Part shown: positions 22,669 through 31,626 of the stretch, piece after piece | How positions within the stretch are numbered: position 1 is the first letter of the stretch | How the letters are laid out: every line of letters begins with the position of its first letter | The notes under the pieces: model-generated | Database searches by the model: none | Told to the model about the DNA's origin: nothing | Seen by the model: the letters and a program-made list of their open reading frames with translations, nothing else | Assembly (NCBI RefSeq): GCF_016313185.1 | Contig: NZ_CP066218.1 | Span: 4,154,001-4,218,000, forward strand | Direction: 5' to 3' | Length of the DNA: 64,000 nucleotides | DNA from: Mycolicibacterium baixiangningiae | Lineage (GTDB): Bacteria > Actinomycetota > Actinomycetes > Mycobacteriales > Mycobacteriaceae | Translations under genes and position numbers: made by a program

Positions 22669-22743
22669 CGCCTAAGCGTCGCCTGGCGTTCTCGATTCCG
22701 CTGGTCTTCCGTGCGATACCGGGCGCCGCTACGGTGATCGACC

Positions 22744-23241
22744 ATGCGGTTCTCGACCGTTCCGGTGAGTTTCGGCCACTCGGACTGCGAGCGCATCGCC
22801 GACGGTGCGCTGGCGCAACCCGTCCTGACCGTCACCAGCCTGGCCTACGTCGCCGCCGGGATGGTCGTGCTGTGGTGGGCCGTTCGGTGGCGGGCGCCGC
22901 TGGCGTGGGCCGCCGCAGTGGTGCTCGTGGCAGTCGGCGTCGGCAGCGTCGCATTCCACGGGCCCCAGCCGTCGTGGGCCAAGGTCGCCCATGACGTGCC
23001 GATCATTGCTGTGGGACTGGTGTACGCCGCGGTTCTCGTCCGGAGCCGGCGCGCGCAGTGGCGGTCGACATGGGCGGTGGCGGCGGGGGTGTTCGCGCTG
23101 GGTCTGGTCGCCTACGCCGCAGGACGCTCCGGATCGCCGTTGTGCCGGCCCGACAGCCTCTGGCAGTACCACGGCGCGTGGCACGTCCTCTCCGCAGCTG
23201 CCGCCGGATGCGCCATCCGCGCCGTCGCTCCGCCGCGGTGA
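22744..23241 (+). CDS. membrane protein resembling CREST-type (ceramidase-like) hydrolases
   Basis: A 165-residue protein with about five membrane helices. It has the pattern of the ceramidase/CREST hydrolase superfamily: a Ser and His in GVGSVAFHGP near residue 64, KVAHD near residue 83, and a C-terminal HxxxH in YHGAWHVLSA near residue 143. In that superfamily the Ser, Asp and His residues bind a zinc ion and cleave amide bonds in lipids. Substrate unknown. Divergent from the lnt-like gene, with 75 bases between. Confidence 0.65.
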   Translation: MRFSTVPVSFGHSDCERIADGALAQPVLTVTSLAYVAAGMVVLWWAVRWRAPLAWAAAVVLVAVGVGSVAFHGPQPSWAKVAHDVPIIAVGLVYAAVLVRSRRAQWRSTWAVAAGVFALGLVAYAAGRSGSPLCRPDSLWQYHGAWHVLSAAAAGCAIRAVAPPR

Positions 23242-23343
23242 GAGAGGGCAAGATCAGTGATCACGCACGTTTTCAACGCCTCGTCGGCGATGGGGATTAC
23301 TTGCCTTTGCGCCGTGGCGCCGATACGCGACCACCAGGTCAGG

Positions 23344-23946
23344 TCAAGGCGCGACGGGGGCCGGTTGCGGTAGAGGATGCGCGCCATCGGGTCGTAACCC
23401 ATCGAAGATTATTGCCAGATACCGCTGCCAGAGCAGTGGCGCTGGAGCCGCCAGGTTTTCGACAATGTGAATGGGTGCGCACATCATCAGGAAGACGTCG
23501 GCCTCGGTGATGTCGGCTCGGATGGCACCCGAGGTGCGCGCTCGGTCAACGAGCAATTCAAGGTTCGCGTGCAGTGCATCGCGAACCTCGGTCACCCTGG
23601 GGTCGCCGTCGCTGGCTGACTGCAGAAACGTCAGATCGTGTCGTTGGCGTTGGTCGGCTGCGATTGTCAGGAACTCCAACAGTGCCGCGCCCGCGTCGGG
23701 CGAGTCGGCCAGCCGCCGTGCGGCGTCTGCGAGCACGGCGATATGCCCGCACACGATGGAGGCGATCAGATCCTCCTTTGTCGGGAAGTGTCGAAACACC
23801 GTGCCCTTCGCCACCCCGGCTCGGCGGGCGATGTCGGCCACCGACGCTGACGGGCCTCGTTCGGCGAACTCATCCTCGGCCGCGGCCAACAACAAGGCGC
23901 GGTTGCGTGCCGCGTCCGCGCGGATTGGCCGGTCGGTGGTGGTCAC
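23344..23946 (-). CDS. TetR-family transcriptional repressor
   Basis: A 200-residue regulator. The N-terminal helix-turn-helix covers residues about 14-60, with ASVADIARRAGVAKGTVFRH as the recognition part and FPTKEDLIASIV after it. The C-terminal domain binds an unknown ligand. It is divergent from an SDR gene, with two palindromic operators between them (23965-23980, 24006-24021). It therefore very probably represses both itself and the SDR-SnoaL-ADH group. Confidence 0.9.
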   Translation of the reverse strand: MTTTDRPIRADAARNRALLLAAAEDEFAERGPSASVADIARRAGVAKGTVFRHFPTKEDLIASIVCGHIAVLADAARRLADSPDAGAALLEFLTIAADQRQRHDLTFLQSASDGDPRVTEVRDALHANLELLVDRARTSGAIRADITEADVFLMMCAPIHIVENLAAPAPLLWQRYLAIIFDGLRPDGAHPLPQPAPVAP

Positions 23947-23964
23947 GGGATCGAGAGTACCAAG

Positions 23965-23980
23965 TTGACCACTCGGTCAT
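23965..23980. promoter_or_regulatory. TetR operator, copy 1
   Basis: TTGACCACTCGGTCAT: arms TGACC/GGTCA separated by six bases. It starts 18 bases before the TetR start codon. Confidence 0.6.
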
Positions 23981-24005
23981 CTTATGCCAACCTAGACAGA
24001 GCAAC

Positions 24006-24021
24006 ATGACCAATCGGTCAT
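24006..24021. promoter_or_regulatory. TetR operator, copy 2
   Basis: ATGACCAATCGGTCAT, with perfect outer arms ATGACC/GGTCAT. The centre lies 41 bases from copy 1, about four helical turns, on the same face of the DNA. It is followed by the SDR leader and start at 24057. Confidence 0.65.
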
Positions 24022-24056
24022 ATTGACGTCGGTACACGAAAGGTCTTAGGGGACAG

Positions 24057-24770
24057 ATGAAATTACACGGAGCCACCGCCCTGGTAACCGGATCGAATCG
24101 CGGGATCGGCCATCACTTCGCCGTGGAATTGCTCCAACGCGGAGCCAAGGTCTACGCCACGGCGCGTCGTCCCGAACTGGTGAGCGTTCCCGGCGCGGAG
24201 GTGGTCCGTCTCGACATCACCGACCAGTCATCGGTCGACGCAATCGCCGCATTGGCCACCGATGTGGACGTGCTGATCAACAATGCCGCTGACACCGCGG
24301 GCGGGAACCTCGTGACCGGAGACCTCGACGCGATCCGATCGACGATGGATTCGAACTACTACGGCACCCTCGCGATGATCCGAGCGTTCGCGCCGATCCT
24401 TGCGCGCAACGGCGGCGGAGCCATCCTGAACGTACTGTCGGCGGTGGCGTGGACGACCGTTGAGAGGAACACGGCCTACGCGGCCGCGAAGTCAGCGCAG
24501 TGGGGTCTGACCAACGGCGTGCGACTCGAGCTGGCCCCCCAGGGGACTCAGGTGGTTGCGCTCGTGCCCGGCCTGATAGGTACGCAGACCCTTCTCGACT
24601 TCGCAGAACGCCACGGCATCGAGTTCGCAGACGGCGCCGTAATGGACCCGGCCGATCTCGTCCGGTTGGCCCTCGACGGCCTCGAAGCCGGCGAGATCGA
24701 AATCCTGGATCCGATAGGGGTCGAGGCGAAAGCGAGTCTCGCCGGGCCGCCCCGCGCCCTCGCGTTGTAG
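24057..24770 (+). CDS. classical short-chain dehydrogenase/reductase
   Basis: A 237-residue NAD(P)-dependent oxidoreductase. Cofactor loop TGSNRGIGHH at residues about 11-20, NNAAD near residue 79, catalytic Ser in NVLSAVAW and Tyr-Lys in NTAYAAAKSAQWG near residue 143. These give an intact Ser-Tyr-Lys triad. It would oxidise an alcohol or reduce a ketone; the substrate is unknown. It is the first gene to the right of the TetR operators. Confidence 0.88.
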   Translation: MKLHGATALVTGSNRGIGHHFAVELLQRGAKVYATARRPELVSVPGAEVVRLDITDQSSVDAIAALATDVDVLINNAADTAGGNLVTGDLDAIRSTMDSNYYGTLAMIRAFAPILARNGGGAILNVLSAVAWTTVERNTAYAAAKSAQWGLTNGVRLELAPQGTQVVALVPGLIGTQTLLDFAERHGIEFADGAVMDPADLVRLALDGLEAGEIEILDPIGVEAKASLAGPPRALAL

Positions 24771-24910
24771 GCGAAGGGGGTGCCACCGTCAGACGTCGAT
24801 CTGAACACGCCCGTCGAGACAAGAGATGATCACCCTCAGTCGTGGACGGGTTCAGCCTCGGGCCAGCGCGTGTTGGGCAGCCGGCCTCTGAGATCGGCAA
24901 GTGCGCCGCA

Positions 24911-25080
24911 ATGGCTTGGGCACCGCTAGAGGTGGTCCCCGAACTCCGAGCAAGTATTGAAGGACCGCTCAACATGGCAGCCAAGGCCTCCAAACGCTCG
25001 GTAGCCGAGGTGGCACGGCTAGGCGTCACACGAATCACCTTCGGACCCGAAAGCAGCGCGAGGCGATGTGTCCATAGGAG
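24911..25080 (+). pseudogene. C-terminal remnant of an isocitrate lyase/PEP mutase-family gene
   Basis: Residues encoded here read EVVPELRASIEGPLNMAAKA followed by SVAEVARLGVTRITFGP. This matches the C-terminal beta-strand and helix of isocitrate lyase/phosphoenolpyruvate mutase-family enzymes (pattern PxNxxA...LxxLGVxRxSxGP). The rest of that enzyme is missing upstream. The frame runs on into the SnoaL-like protein, giving an apparent 275-residue fusion, but the joint looks like a deletion scar. The enzyme part cannot be functional. Confidence 0.5.
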
Positions 25081-25132
25081 CCTTTGCCGCGGGGATCCGT
25101 ACCTGATCGACGAGCTGTGGCACCGTGTCGAT

Positions 25133-25669
25133 GTGAGTTCCGATGCCGTGTCACAGGAAATGCTCGACGAGTTCCAGTTGCGCAAACTGGTGCACCGCTA
25201 CTGCCGTGCCGTCGATCGCGGTGACATCTCGGCACTGCGCGACCTGTATCACCATGACGCCGAGGACGACCACGGTGCGTTTTCCGCGGGCTCCGTCGAC
25301 GACTTTCTCGAGGGGCTCGTCGCTGCCCGTCCCTATCTCCGGTCGATGCAACACCACATCACCACGGTGAACTTCGCCGTCGACGGCGACAGCGCCGAAG
25401 GCGAGATCTACAGCATCGCCACCCACACCGTCTTGGCAGGCGACCACGATGTCGATGTCACGGTGGGCGGGCGCTATCTGGACAGGTACGAGAAGCGCGA
25501 CGCCACATGGAAATTCATCGAGCGCACGATCGTCACCGACTGGGCCACCGTCGACGACCCGTCGCGCCTGGACGTGAGCCACCCCATCACCAGGAGCACC
25601 CCGCGGGGATCGACTGATCTGAATGACCCTTCGCACCAATACTTCTCGATCTTGAACAGAGACGCCTGA
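25133..25669 (+). CDS. SnoaL-like (NTF2-fold) protein
   Basis: About 178 residues from GTG 25133. The cone-shaped NTF2 fold is indicated by QLRKLVHRYCRAVDRGDISA, LRDLYHHDAEDDHGAF, HHITTVNFAVDGDSAEGEIY and GGRYLDRYEKRDATWKF. The Tyr, Asp and His in the N-terminal part resemble the acid-base residues of scytalone dehydratase-like and steroid isomerase-like members. It is probably an isomerase, dehydratase or hydroxylase partner of the flanking SDR and alcohol dehydrogenase. The open frame extends left to 24842 through an unrelated remnant. The TGA overlaps the next ATG (TGATG). Confidence 0.75.
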   Translation: MSSDAVSQEMLDEFQLRKLVHRYCRAVDRGDISALRDLYHHDAEDDHGAFSAGSVDDFLEGLVAARPYLRSMQHHITTVNFAVDGDSAEGEIYSIATHTVLAGDHDVDVTVGGRYLDRYEKRDATWKFIERTIVTDWATVDDPSRLDVSHPITRSTPRGSTDLNDPSHQYFSILNRDA

Positions 25670-26712
25670 TGCGTGCTGTCGTCTTCGAGGAGTTCAACGG
25701 TGCAGTCGATGTCCGCACCGTTGCCGATCCGGTCCCGTCGCCCGGCGGAGTGGTCGTGGAGGTGCACGCGACCGGTCTGTGCCGCAGCGACTGGCACGCG
25801 TGGGCCGGACACGACGACGGCGTGACACTTCCCCACGTTCCGGGTCACGAACTGGTCGGCGTGGTGGCCGCGGTAGGCGCCGACGTCCGACAGTTCACGC
25901 TCGGCGACCGCGTCACCACACCTTTCGTCTGTGGCTGCGGAACATGCGAGTGGTGCCGCAACGGCCAGGCACAGGTGTGCCCGAACCAGACGCAGCCGGG
26001 TTTCACCCACTGGGGCTCGTTCGCCGAGTACGTGGCCCTGCATGCCGCTGACGCCAACCTGGTCGCGGTCCCCGACGCCGTCGACGATGCCGCGGCAGCG
26101 GGGCTGGGGTGCCGATTCGCCACCGCCTATCGGGCGCTGACAGCGCGCGCCCGTGTGGCGCGCGGCGAGTGGGTCGCGGTGGTCGGGGTCGGGGGTGTCG
26201 GTCTGAGCGCCGTACAGGTGGCGGTAGCCGCCGGCGCCAGGGTCATCGCCGTGGACCGCACACCCGCGGCGCTGGCCCTGGCGCGCAGCCTGGGCGCAGA
26301 GCACACCGTGCTCGCCGATGGTTCCGACGTCGCCGCACGAGTGCACGCCCTCACAGGCGGCGGAAGCCACGTCGCAATCGACGCGGTCGGCTCGGCCACT
26401 ACCTGCGCGGACGCCATCCACAGCCTGCGGCGCCAGGGACGCCACGTGCAACTGGGGCTGCTGCCCGGGATCAGCGGGCATCCACCGGTGCCGATGGACC
26501 GCGTGATCGCCTGGGAGCTGGACGTTCTCGGCAGCCACGGCATGGCCCGCGTCGAGTATCCGGAGATGTTGAATCGGGTGCTGGCGGGTACGTTGCGCCC
26601 GCAGGCAATGGTCGAACGCGTCGTCGGATTGACCGAGGGGGCGCACCTTCTGCCCCTGGCCGGCACCGCCGCTCCCGTCGGCGTCACGCTCATCGATCCA
26701 CGGCTGCCCTGA
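25669..26712 (+). CDS. zinc-dependent alcohol dehydrogenase (MDR family)
   Basis: A 347-residue medium-chain dehydrogenase. Catalytic zinc ligands are Cys in TGLCRSDWHAW and His-Glu in PGHELVG. Structural zinc is bound by four Cys in CGCGTCEWCRNGQAQVC. The NAD(P) loop is VVGVGGVGLSAVQVA near residue 168. The product is TGATG-coupled to the SnoaL-like gene and is probably the last gene of the TetR-controlled set. It converges on the polyol dehydrogenase with only three bases between them. Confidence 0.9.
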   Translation: MRAVVFEEFNGAVDVRTVADPVPSPGGVVVEVHATGLCRSDWHAWAGHDDGVTLPHVPGHELVGVVAAVGADVRQFTLGDRVTTPFVCGCGTCEWCRNGQAQVCPNQTQPGFTHWGSFAEYVALHAADANLVAVPDAVDDAAAAGLGCRFATAYRALTARARVARGEWVAVVGVGGVGLSAVQVAVAAGARVIAVDRTPAALALARSLGAEHTVLADGSDVAARVHALTGGGSHVAIDAVGSATTCADAIHSLRRQGRHVQLGLLPGISGHPPVPMDRVIAWELDVLGSHGMARVEYPEMLNRVLAGTLRPQAMVERVVGLTEGAHLLPLAGTAAPVGVTLIDPRLP

Positions 26713-26715
26713 CGA

Positions 26716-27726
26716 TCAACTGCTCGACACCGCGACGACGACCTTGTCACCCTGTCGCTCGGCAGCGGCGCTGAACGCCTCGGCGGCATCTTCGAGCGAA
26801 TAGCGCGCCGTGACAAGCGAATCCAGATCGACCGCTCCGGTGGCCAGCGCGATCGCACGCGGGTAGGTGTCGTTCATCCGCCGGACCATCGCAAAAGTAA
26901 GTCCTTTACGTCGAGCCGAAGCGGCCGGGAACGCCGACGTGTCCTCCGATGGAATACCACCCAGCGCGATGCGTCCGCCCGGCCGGGCAGCAGCAACGGC
27001 TGTCGCGATCGCGGCATCGGTTCCCGCCAGCTCGATGACGACGTCGACCCCCCGCCCTCGAGTCGCGTCCGAGACGCCGGCTCCGGCCTGTTCGGGCGAC
27101 CACACCTGATCCGCACCATTGCGCAGCGCGGTGGCCTGTCGATGCTCGAGCGGTTCGACGGCGAAGACGCGCCCCGCGCCGCAAAGGCGTGCCACCGCGA
27201 GCGCGAGCACTCCGATGGGGCCGGCACCCACCACCAGCACATCGCATTCGGGACGCACGTGGCCGACCTTCGTCGCATGAATGGCAACCCCCAGGGGCTC
27301 CAGTAGTGCACCGGCATCGTCGCTGATGTCGTCCGGCAGCGGATGCAACAGGTGATCCGGCCACAGGAGACGCTCCTGCAGTGCCCCGTCCAGGTCTCCA
27401 TGCCCGGCGAATCGAACTGCCGGACAGAGGTTGTGGTGTCCGGTGAGACACAGCTCGCACGAGTTGCAGGCGATTGCAGGGTCCACGGCCACGCGCCGGC
27501 CGGCAAAGGGTCCGCTGACCGCCACCGCGGCGAATTCGTGTCCGGGCACCACAGGCTGCTCGATGCGGTTTTCGCCGATGCCACCGTCGGCGAACCAATG
27601 CAGGTCAGAACCACAGATGCCCACCGAGGTGACCGCGAGCGCCGACCAACCCGCCGGGGCCGGCCCCGGCTCCGATTCGGCGGCCACCCGCAGATCTCCG
27701 ACGGCATGGAGGCGGGCGGCGATCAT
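26716..27726 (-). CDS. zinc-dependent polyol/L-idonate-type dehydrogenase at the end of the arabinose operon
   Basis: About 336 residues, MDR family of the sorbitol/idonate/threonine dehydrogenase branch. Zinc ligands: Cys in VGICGSDLHWF and His-Glu in PGHEF. Cysteines for structural zinc lie in CNSCELCLTGHHNLC. The NAD loop is VVGAGPIGVLALAVA near residue 165. ATG 27726 is chosen because family members begin near this Met and GGTGG precedes it; a GTG at 27744 would overlap the araA stop by four bases. Its place directly after araA suggests a pentitol such as arabinitol as substrate, by context only. Confidence 0.83.
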   Translation of the reverse strand: MIAARLHAVGDLRVAAESEPGPAPAGWSALAVTSVGICGSDLHWFADGGIGENRIEQPVVPGHEFAAVAVSGPFAGRRVAVDPAIACNSCELCLTGHHNLCPAVRFAGHGDLDGALQERLLWPDHLLHPLPDDISDDAGALLEPLGVAIHATKVGHVRPECDVLVVGAGPIGVLALAVARLCGAGRVFAVEPLEHRQATALRNGADQVWSPEQAGAGVSDATRGRGVDVVIELAGTDAAIATAVAAARPGGRIALGGIPSEDTSAFPAASARRKGLTFAMVRRMNDTYPRAIALATGAVDLDSLVTARYSLEDAAEAFSAAAERQGDKVVVAVSSS

Positions 27727-27740
27727 CGGATGACCACCGA

Positions 27741-29252
27741 TCACAGTCCGGCCGCAACGTGGTGATACACGTCATTCCACCGGAGCTCGTGCTGGAAGCC
27801 GCGCACCGTCGTGGTCTCGTCGATGACGAGTAGCTCGGTGTCCGTCATCTCTGCGAAGTCGTCGATCGTCTCCGCGCCGATCGCGGTGGTCAACACCGTG
27901 TGGTGCGGGGCGCCGGCGATCAACCAGGCCTCCGCCGACGTGGTCCAGGACGGCAACGGTTCCCACACAGCACAGGCGACGGGGAGGTTCGGTAACTCCG
28001 CTGTCGGCTCGACGACCCGAACGGTGTTGGCCACGAGCCGGAATCGCGAACCCATGTCAGAGATACCGACGATCACCGCATCGGCTGGTGCGGCGGTGAA
28101 ACGCAACCGAACCGGATCTTCGCGGTTACCGATGGACAGCGGATGCACCTCCAGCGACGGGATCCCGCCGGCGATACTGGGACAGACCTCGAGCATGTGC
28201 GCCCCGAGGATGCGTTTCTGGCCGGGCGTCAGATCGTAGGTGTAGTCCTCCATGAACGAGGTGCCGCCGGGGAGTCCCTGCGCCATCACCTTGATGGCGC
28301 GCAGCATCAGCGCGGTCTTCCAGTCACCTTCGCCGCCGAACCCGTAACCGTCGGCCATCAAACGCTGCACGGCCAGACCCGGCAGCTGACGTAGACCGCC
28401 GAGGTCTTCGAAATTCGTCGTGAACGCGCGGAAGCCGCCATCTCGTAGAAACTTCCGCAGGCCGAGCTCGATCTGAGCTCCATGCCGCAGGGAGGCGTGC
28501 CGGTCACCACCGGGACGCAGTTCCGCGGCGATGTTGTAGGTGTGCTCGTACTCGTCGATCAGCTTGTCGATGTCTGCCGGGCGGATCCCTTCGACGACGT
28601 CGACCAGATCATTGACGGCGAAGGTGTTGATCGACGCCCCGAAATGCGCTTCGGCCTCCACCTTGTCGCCCTCGGTCACCGCGACGTCCCGCATGTTGTC
28701 ACCGAAGCGGGCGACCTTGAGCGTGGACAGTTCAGCTCGGCCCAGGGCCGCGCGTACCCACGAGCCGATCCGCCAACGGGTACCCGGTTCGCTGACATGG
28801 CCGGCGATCGTCTTGCGAGACGTGGACAGTCGCGACTGGATGTATCCGAACTCGCGATCGCCATGGGCCGCCTGATTGAGGTTCATGAAATCCATGTCGA
28901 TGCTGTGCCAGGGCAGCTCGACGCCGAACTGTGTGTGCAGGTGTAACAGCGGCTTTTGCAACGTCTTGAGACCGCGGATCCACATCTTTGCCGGGGAGAA
29001 GGTGTGCATCCAAGCGATGACACCGACGCATTCCTCGGAGTTGTTCGCTTCGTTGAACACCCGAGCGATCTCGGCAGGGTCGGTCACCACCGGAAGCCAG
29101 CGCACCTCCACCGGTATCTCGCTGCTGCCATCGAGCCACGCGGCGATCTGGCGCGACTGGTCGGCCACCTGATCGAGGATGTCTTGTCCGTACATGGACT
29201 GGCTGCCGGTGATCAGCCATACCTGACTGGTGACAACTCGGGACGCGATCAT
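27741..29252 (-). CDS. araA: L-arabinose isomerase
   Basis: A 503-residue enzyme converting L-arabinose to L-ribulose, the first internal step of the pathway. It begins [16 protein letters not shown], the family hallmark. The Mn2+ ligands of the E. coli enzyme have counterparts in [12 protein letters not shown] near residue 310, [10 protein letters not shown] near residue 334, [10 protein letters not shown] near residue 352 and GAPHHTVL near residue 453. The length is normal. The ATG overlaps the araD stop (ATGA). The order regulator-araB-araD-araA is a single leftward operon. Confidence 0.97.
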   Translation of the reverse strand: MIASRVVTSQVWLITGSQSMYGQDILDQVADQSRQIAAWLDGSSEIPVEVRWLPVVTDPAEIARVFNEANNSEECVGVIAWMHTFSPAKMWIRGLKTLQKPLLHLHTQFGVELPWHSIDMDFMNLNQAAHGDREFGYIQSRLSTSRKTIAGHVSEPGTRWRIGSWVRAALGRAELSTLKVARFGDNMRDVAVTEGDKVEAEAHFGASINTFAVNDLVDVVEGIRPADIDKLIDEYEHTYNIAAELRPGGDRHASLRHGAQIELGLRKFLRDGGFRAFTTNFEDLGGLRQLPGLAVQRLMADGYGFGGEGDWKTALMLRAIKVMAQGLPGGTSFMEDYTYDLTPGQKRILGAHMLEVCPSIAGGIPSLEVHPLSIGNREDPVRLRFTAAPADAVIVGISDMGSRFRLVANTVRVVEPTAELPNLPVACAVWEPLPSWTTSAEAWLIAGAPHHTVLTTAIGAETIDDFAEMTDTELLVIDETTTVRGFQHELRWNDVYHHVAAGL

Positions 29253-29962
29253 CGCTGACTCTCCTCGAAACCCTCGGCGTGATGGCCGCTCTGGCCGTAG
29301 ACGTTCTGGTAGCGCTCGAACAGTGCAGCCACGTCAGCCGCATCGATCGGCGGCGCCGCACCGAGCTGACGGCTGATGTGGACGGTGCGAGCCACGTCCT
29401 CCACCATCACCGCGGCCTTGACGGCGTCGCGGGCGGTGCGGCCGATGGTGAACGGCCCGTGGCTACGCATCAACACTGCGGGAGACTTGCTGTCGCGCAA
29501 TACCTCTACGATGCCCCGGCCGATCGAATCGTCGCCGATGAGAGCGAACGGGCCTACCGGGATGTCGCCGCCGAACTCGTCGGCGATCATGGTGAGCACG
29601 CACGGTATGGGTTCGCCTCGGGCGGCCCACGCGGTCGCGTAGGTCGAGTGCGTATGCACCACCCCTCCCACTTCGGGCATGTGCCGGTAGACGTAGGCAT
29701 GGGCGGCGGTGTCCGACGACGGGTTCAGCGCACCGTCGACGAGATTCCCATCGAGGTCGCACACCACCATGTCGTCGGCGGTGAGCGAATCGTAGTCGGC
29801 ACCAGACGGTTTGATGACCATGAGGTCGCGCCCGGGCACTCGTGCCGATACGTTGCCCGCCGTCCAGATGACCAGCTCGTAGTGGGTCAGCTGGGCATGG
29901 AGATCGCACACCTGCCGGCGCAACTCGGCGATCACGCGGTTGACCTCAGTCGTGATGGTCAT
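29249..29962 (-). CDS. araD: L-ribulose-5-phosphate 4-epimerase
   Basis: A 237-residue class II aldolase-fold enzyme that converts L-ribulose 5-phosphate to D-xylulose 5-phosphate. Seen are the substrate loop [11 protein letters not shown] near residue 35, [10 protein letters not shown] near residue 52, the catalytic Asp in [15 protein letters not shown] near residue 83, zinc His residues in [12 protein letters not shown] near residue 102 and SHGPFTIG near residue 170. ATG 29962 overlaps the araB TGA by four bases and its own stop overlaps araA. Confidence 0.95.
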   Translation of the reverse strand: MTITTEVNRVIAELRRQVCDLHAQLTHYELVIWTAGNVSARVPGRDLMVIKPSGADYDSLTADDMVVCDLDGNLVDGALNPSSDTAAHAYVYRHMPEVGGVVHTHSTYATAWAARGEPIPCVLTMIADEFGGDIPVGPFALIGDDSIGRGIVEVLRDSKSPAVLMRSHGPFTIGRTARDAVKAAVMVEDVARTVHISRQLGAAPPIDAADVAALFERYQNVYGQSGHHAEGFEESQR

Positions 29963-31626
29963 AACGGCACCCCCAGTGCTTCTCGTGATCCGATGCGCCG
30001 AAGTCGTCGCATCATGTCGTTGCCCCGGCCGAACCACTCGTACGCCGCCACGTACTCGCGGTAGAGCCGCTCGTAAGCCTGGGCGTTCGCCGGAACGGGT
30101 TTGTAGGCGTCCCGGTTTCGCCGACCCATCTGCCTGGCGGCGGTCTGGACGTCGGTGAACGCGCCGGCCGCTGCGGCGGCGTGGATCGCCGAGCCCAGGG
30201 CGGGAGCCTGCGTCGACGGCACCACCGACAGCGGTAATCCCACCGCGTCGGCGTAGATCTGCATCAGGAGGCGGTTCTTCAGCAGGCCGCCGGCAACCAC
30301 CAACTCGTTGACCGGAACACCGCTGGCGACGAACGTTTCCACGATCATTCGCGTGCCGAATGCCGTGGCTTCCAACAGCGCTCGATACATGTCGACGCAG
30401 GTGGTCTCCAAGGTCTGCCCGATCATCACACCGGAGAGTTCGTGGTCGACCAGCACCGAACGGTTTCCACTGTGCCAGTCCAACGCGACCAGCCCGTGTT
30501 GACCGACGTGCTGGTGGCTGGCCAATTCGGTGAGGTACCCGTGCAGCGACAAGCCACGGCGGCGCGCTTCGACGTGGTAGCTCTCGGGCACGCAGTTGGC
30601 GACGAACCATCCGAAGATGTCACCCACGCCGGATTGCCCGGCCTCGTATCCCCAACTGCCTCCCGATATTCCGCCGTCGACGACCCCGCACATGCCGGGC
30701 ACCTCGCGCAGCACGTCCGAGTTCATCACGTGGCAGGTCGACGTTCCCATGATCGCCACCAGCTGTCCCGGCTGTAGCGCATCGGCCGCTGCGGCGGTCA
30801 CATGAGCATCGACGTTGCCGACCGCGACCGGAATTCCCTGCGGAAGTCCGGTCCACTGCGCCGCTTGCGCGGTCAGCGTTCCGGCACGATCTCCCAGTCT
30901 GCCGATCCGGTGATCGAGTTTGTCGATGACGAAATCGGCGAAGCCGGGGCGCACCTCGGCGAGGAACTCCCGTGACGGGTATCGGCCATCTTGGCGGATG
31001 CCCTTGTACCCGGCGCTACACGCATTCCGGACGTAGGTGCCGCACAATTGCCAGACGATCCAGTCTGCGGCCTCGACGAAGTGGTCGATGGCCCGATACA
31101 CCTCGGGGTCCTCGTCGAGGATCTCCAGCGCTTTCGCGAACTCCCATTCGCTGGAGATCAGGCCGCCATACCGGGGTAACCATGATTCGCCCCGCGCGGC
31201 GGCAACGGTGTTGATGCGGTCGGCCTGGGGTTGCGGCGAATGATGGCGCCACAGTTTGGCGTAGGCGTGCGGTCGATCGGCGAACTCGTCGAGTTCACAC
31301 AGCGGTGTGCCGTCGTCCCGCACCGGCACCATGGTGCAAGCGGTGAAGTCGGTGCCGATGCCGATGACGTCGGAGGGGTCGACACCGGCTGCCGCGATGG
31401 CCTCCGGAACGGCGGTGCGGAGGACACTGACATAGTCGGCGGGCACCTGCAGTGCCCACAGCGAGGGCAGCCGGACAGCCCGGCCGGGGAGCGCTTCGGT
31501 GACGACCCCGTGCTCGTAAGCATGTTCCGCGCTGGACATTTCGTAGCCGTCACAGACCCTCACGACCAGGGCGCGTCCCGACAAGGTGCCGAAATCGACA
31601 CCGACTGTGTACGTTTCACTACTCAT
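29959..31626 (-). CDS. araB: L-ribulokinase
   Basis: A 555-residue FGGY-family kinase that phosphorylates L-ribulose at C5. The N-terminal ATP-binding domain opens with YTVGVDFGTLSGRALVV. Family landmarks are GIGTDFTACTMVPV near residue 92, ISSEWEFAKALEIL near residue 155 and, in the C-terminal half, IMGTSTCHVMNS and VVAGGLLKNRLLMQIYAD near residue 443. The length fits ribulokinase rather than the shorter xylulokinases. The start overlaps the regulator gene by eight bases. Confidence 0.95.
   Translation of the reverse strand: MSSETYTVGVDFGTLSGRALVVRVCDGYEMSSAEHAYEHGVVTEALPGRAVRLPSLWALQVPADYVSVLRTAVPEAIAAAGVDPSDVIGIGTDFTACTMVPVRDDGTPLCELDEFADRPHAYAKLWRHHSPQPQADRINTVAAARGESWLPRYGGLISSEWEFAKALEILDEDPEVYRAIDHFVEAADWIVWQLCGTYVRNACSAGYKGIRQDGRYPSREFLAEVRPGFADFVIDKLDHRIGRLGDRAGTLTAQAAQWTGLPQGIPVAVGNVDAHVTAAAADALQPGQLVAIMGTSTCHVMNSDVLREVPGMCGVVDGGISGGSWGYEAGQSGVGDIFGWFVANCVPESYHVEARRRGLSLHGYLTELASHQHVGQHGLVALDWHSGNRSVLVDHELSGVMIGQTLETTCVDMYRALLEATAFGTRMIVETFVASGVPVNELVVAGGLLKNRLLMQIYADAVGLPLSVVPSTQAPALGSAIHAAAAAGAFTDVQTAARQMGRRNRDAYKPVPANAQAYERLYREYVAAYEWFGRGNDMMRRLRRIGSREALGVPL

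Noticed and set aside
29963..30610. Upstream in-frame extension of araD
   Set aside because: Lies inside araB; the ATG at 29962 overlaps the araB stop and matches the family N-terminus.
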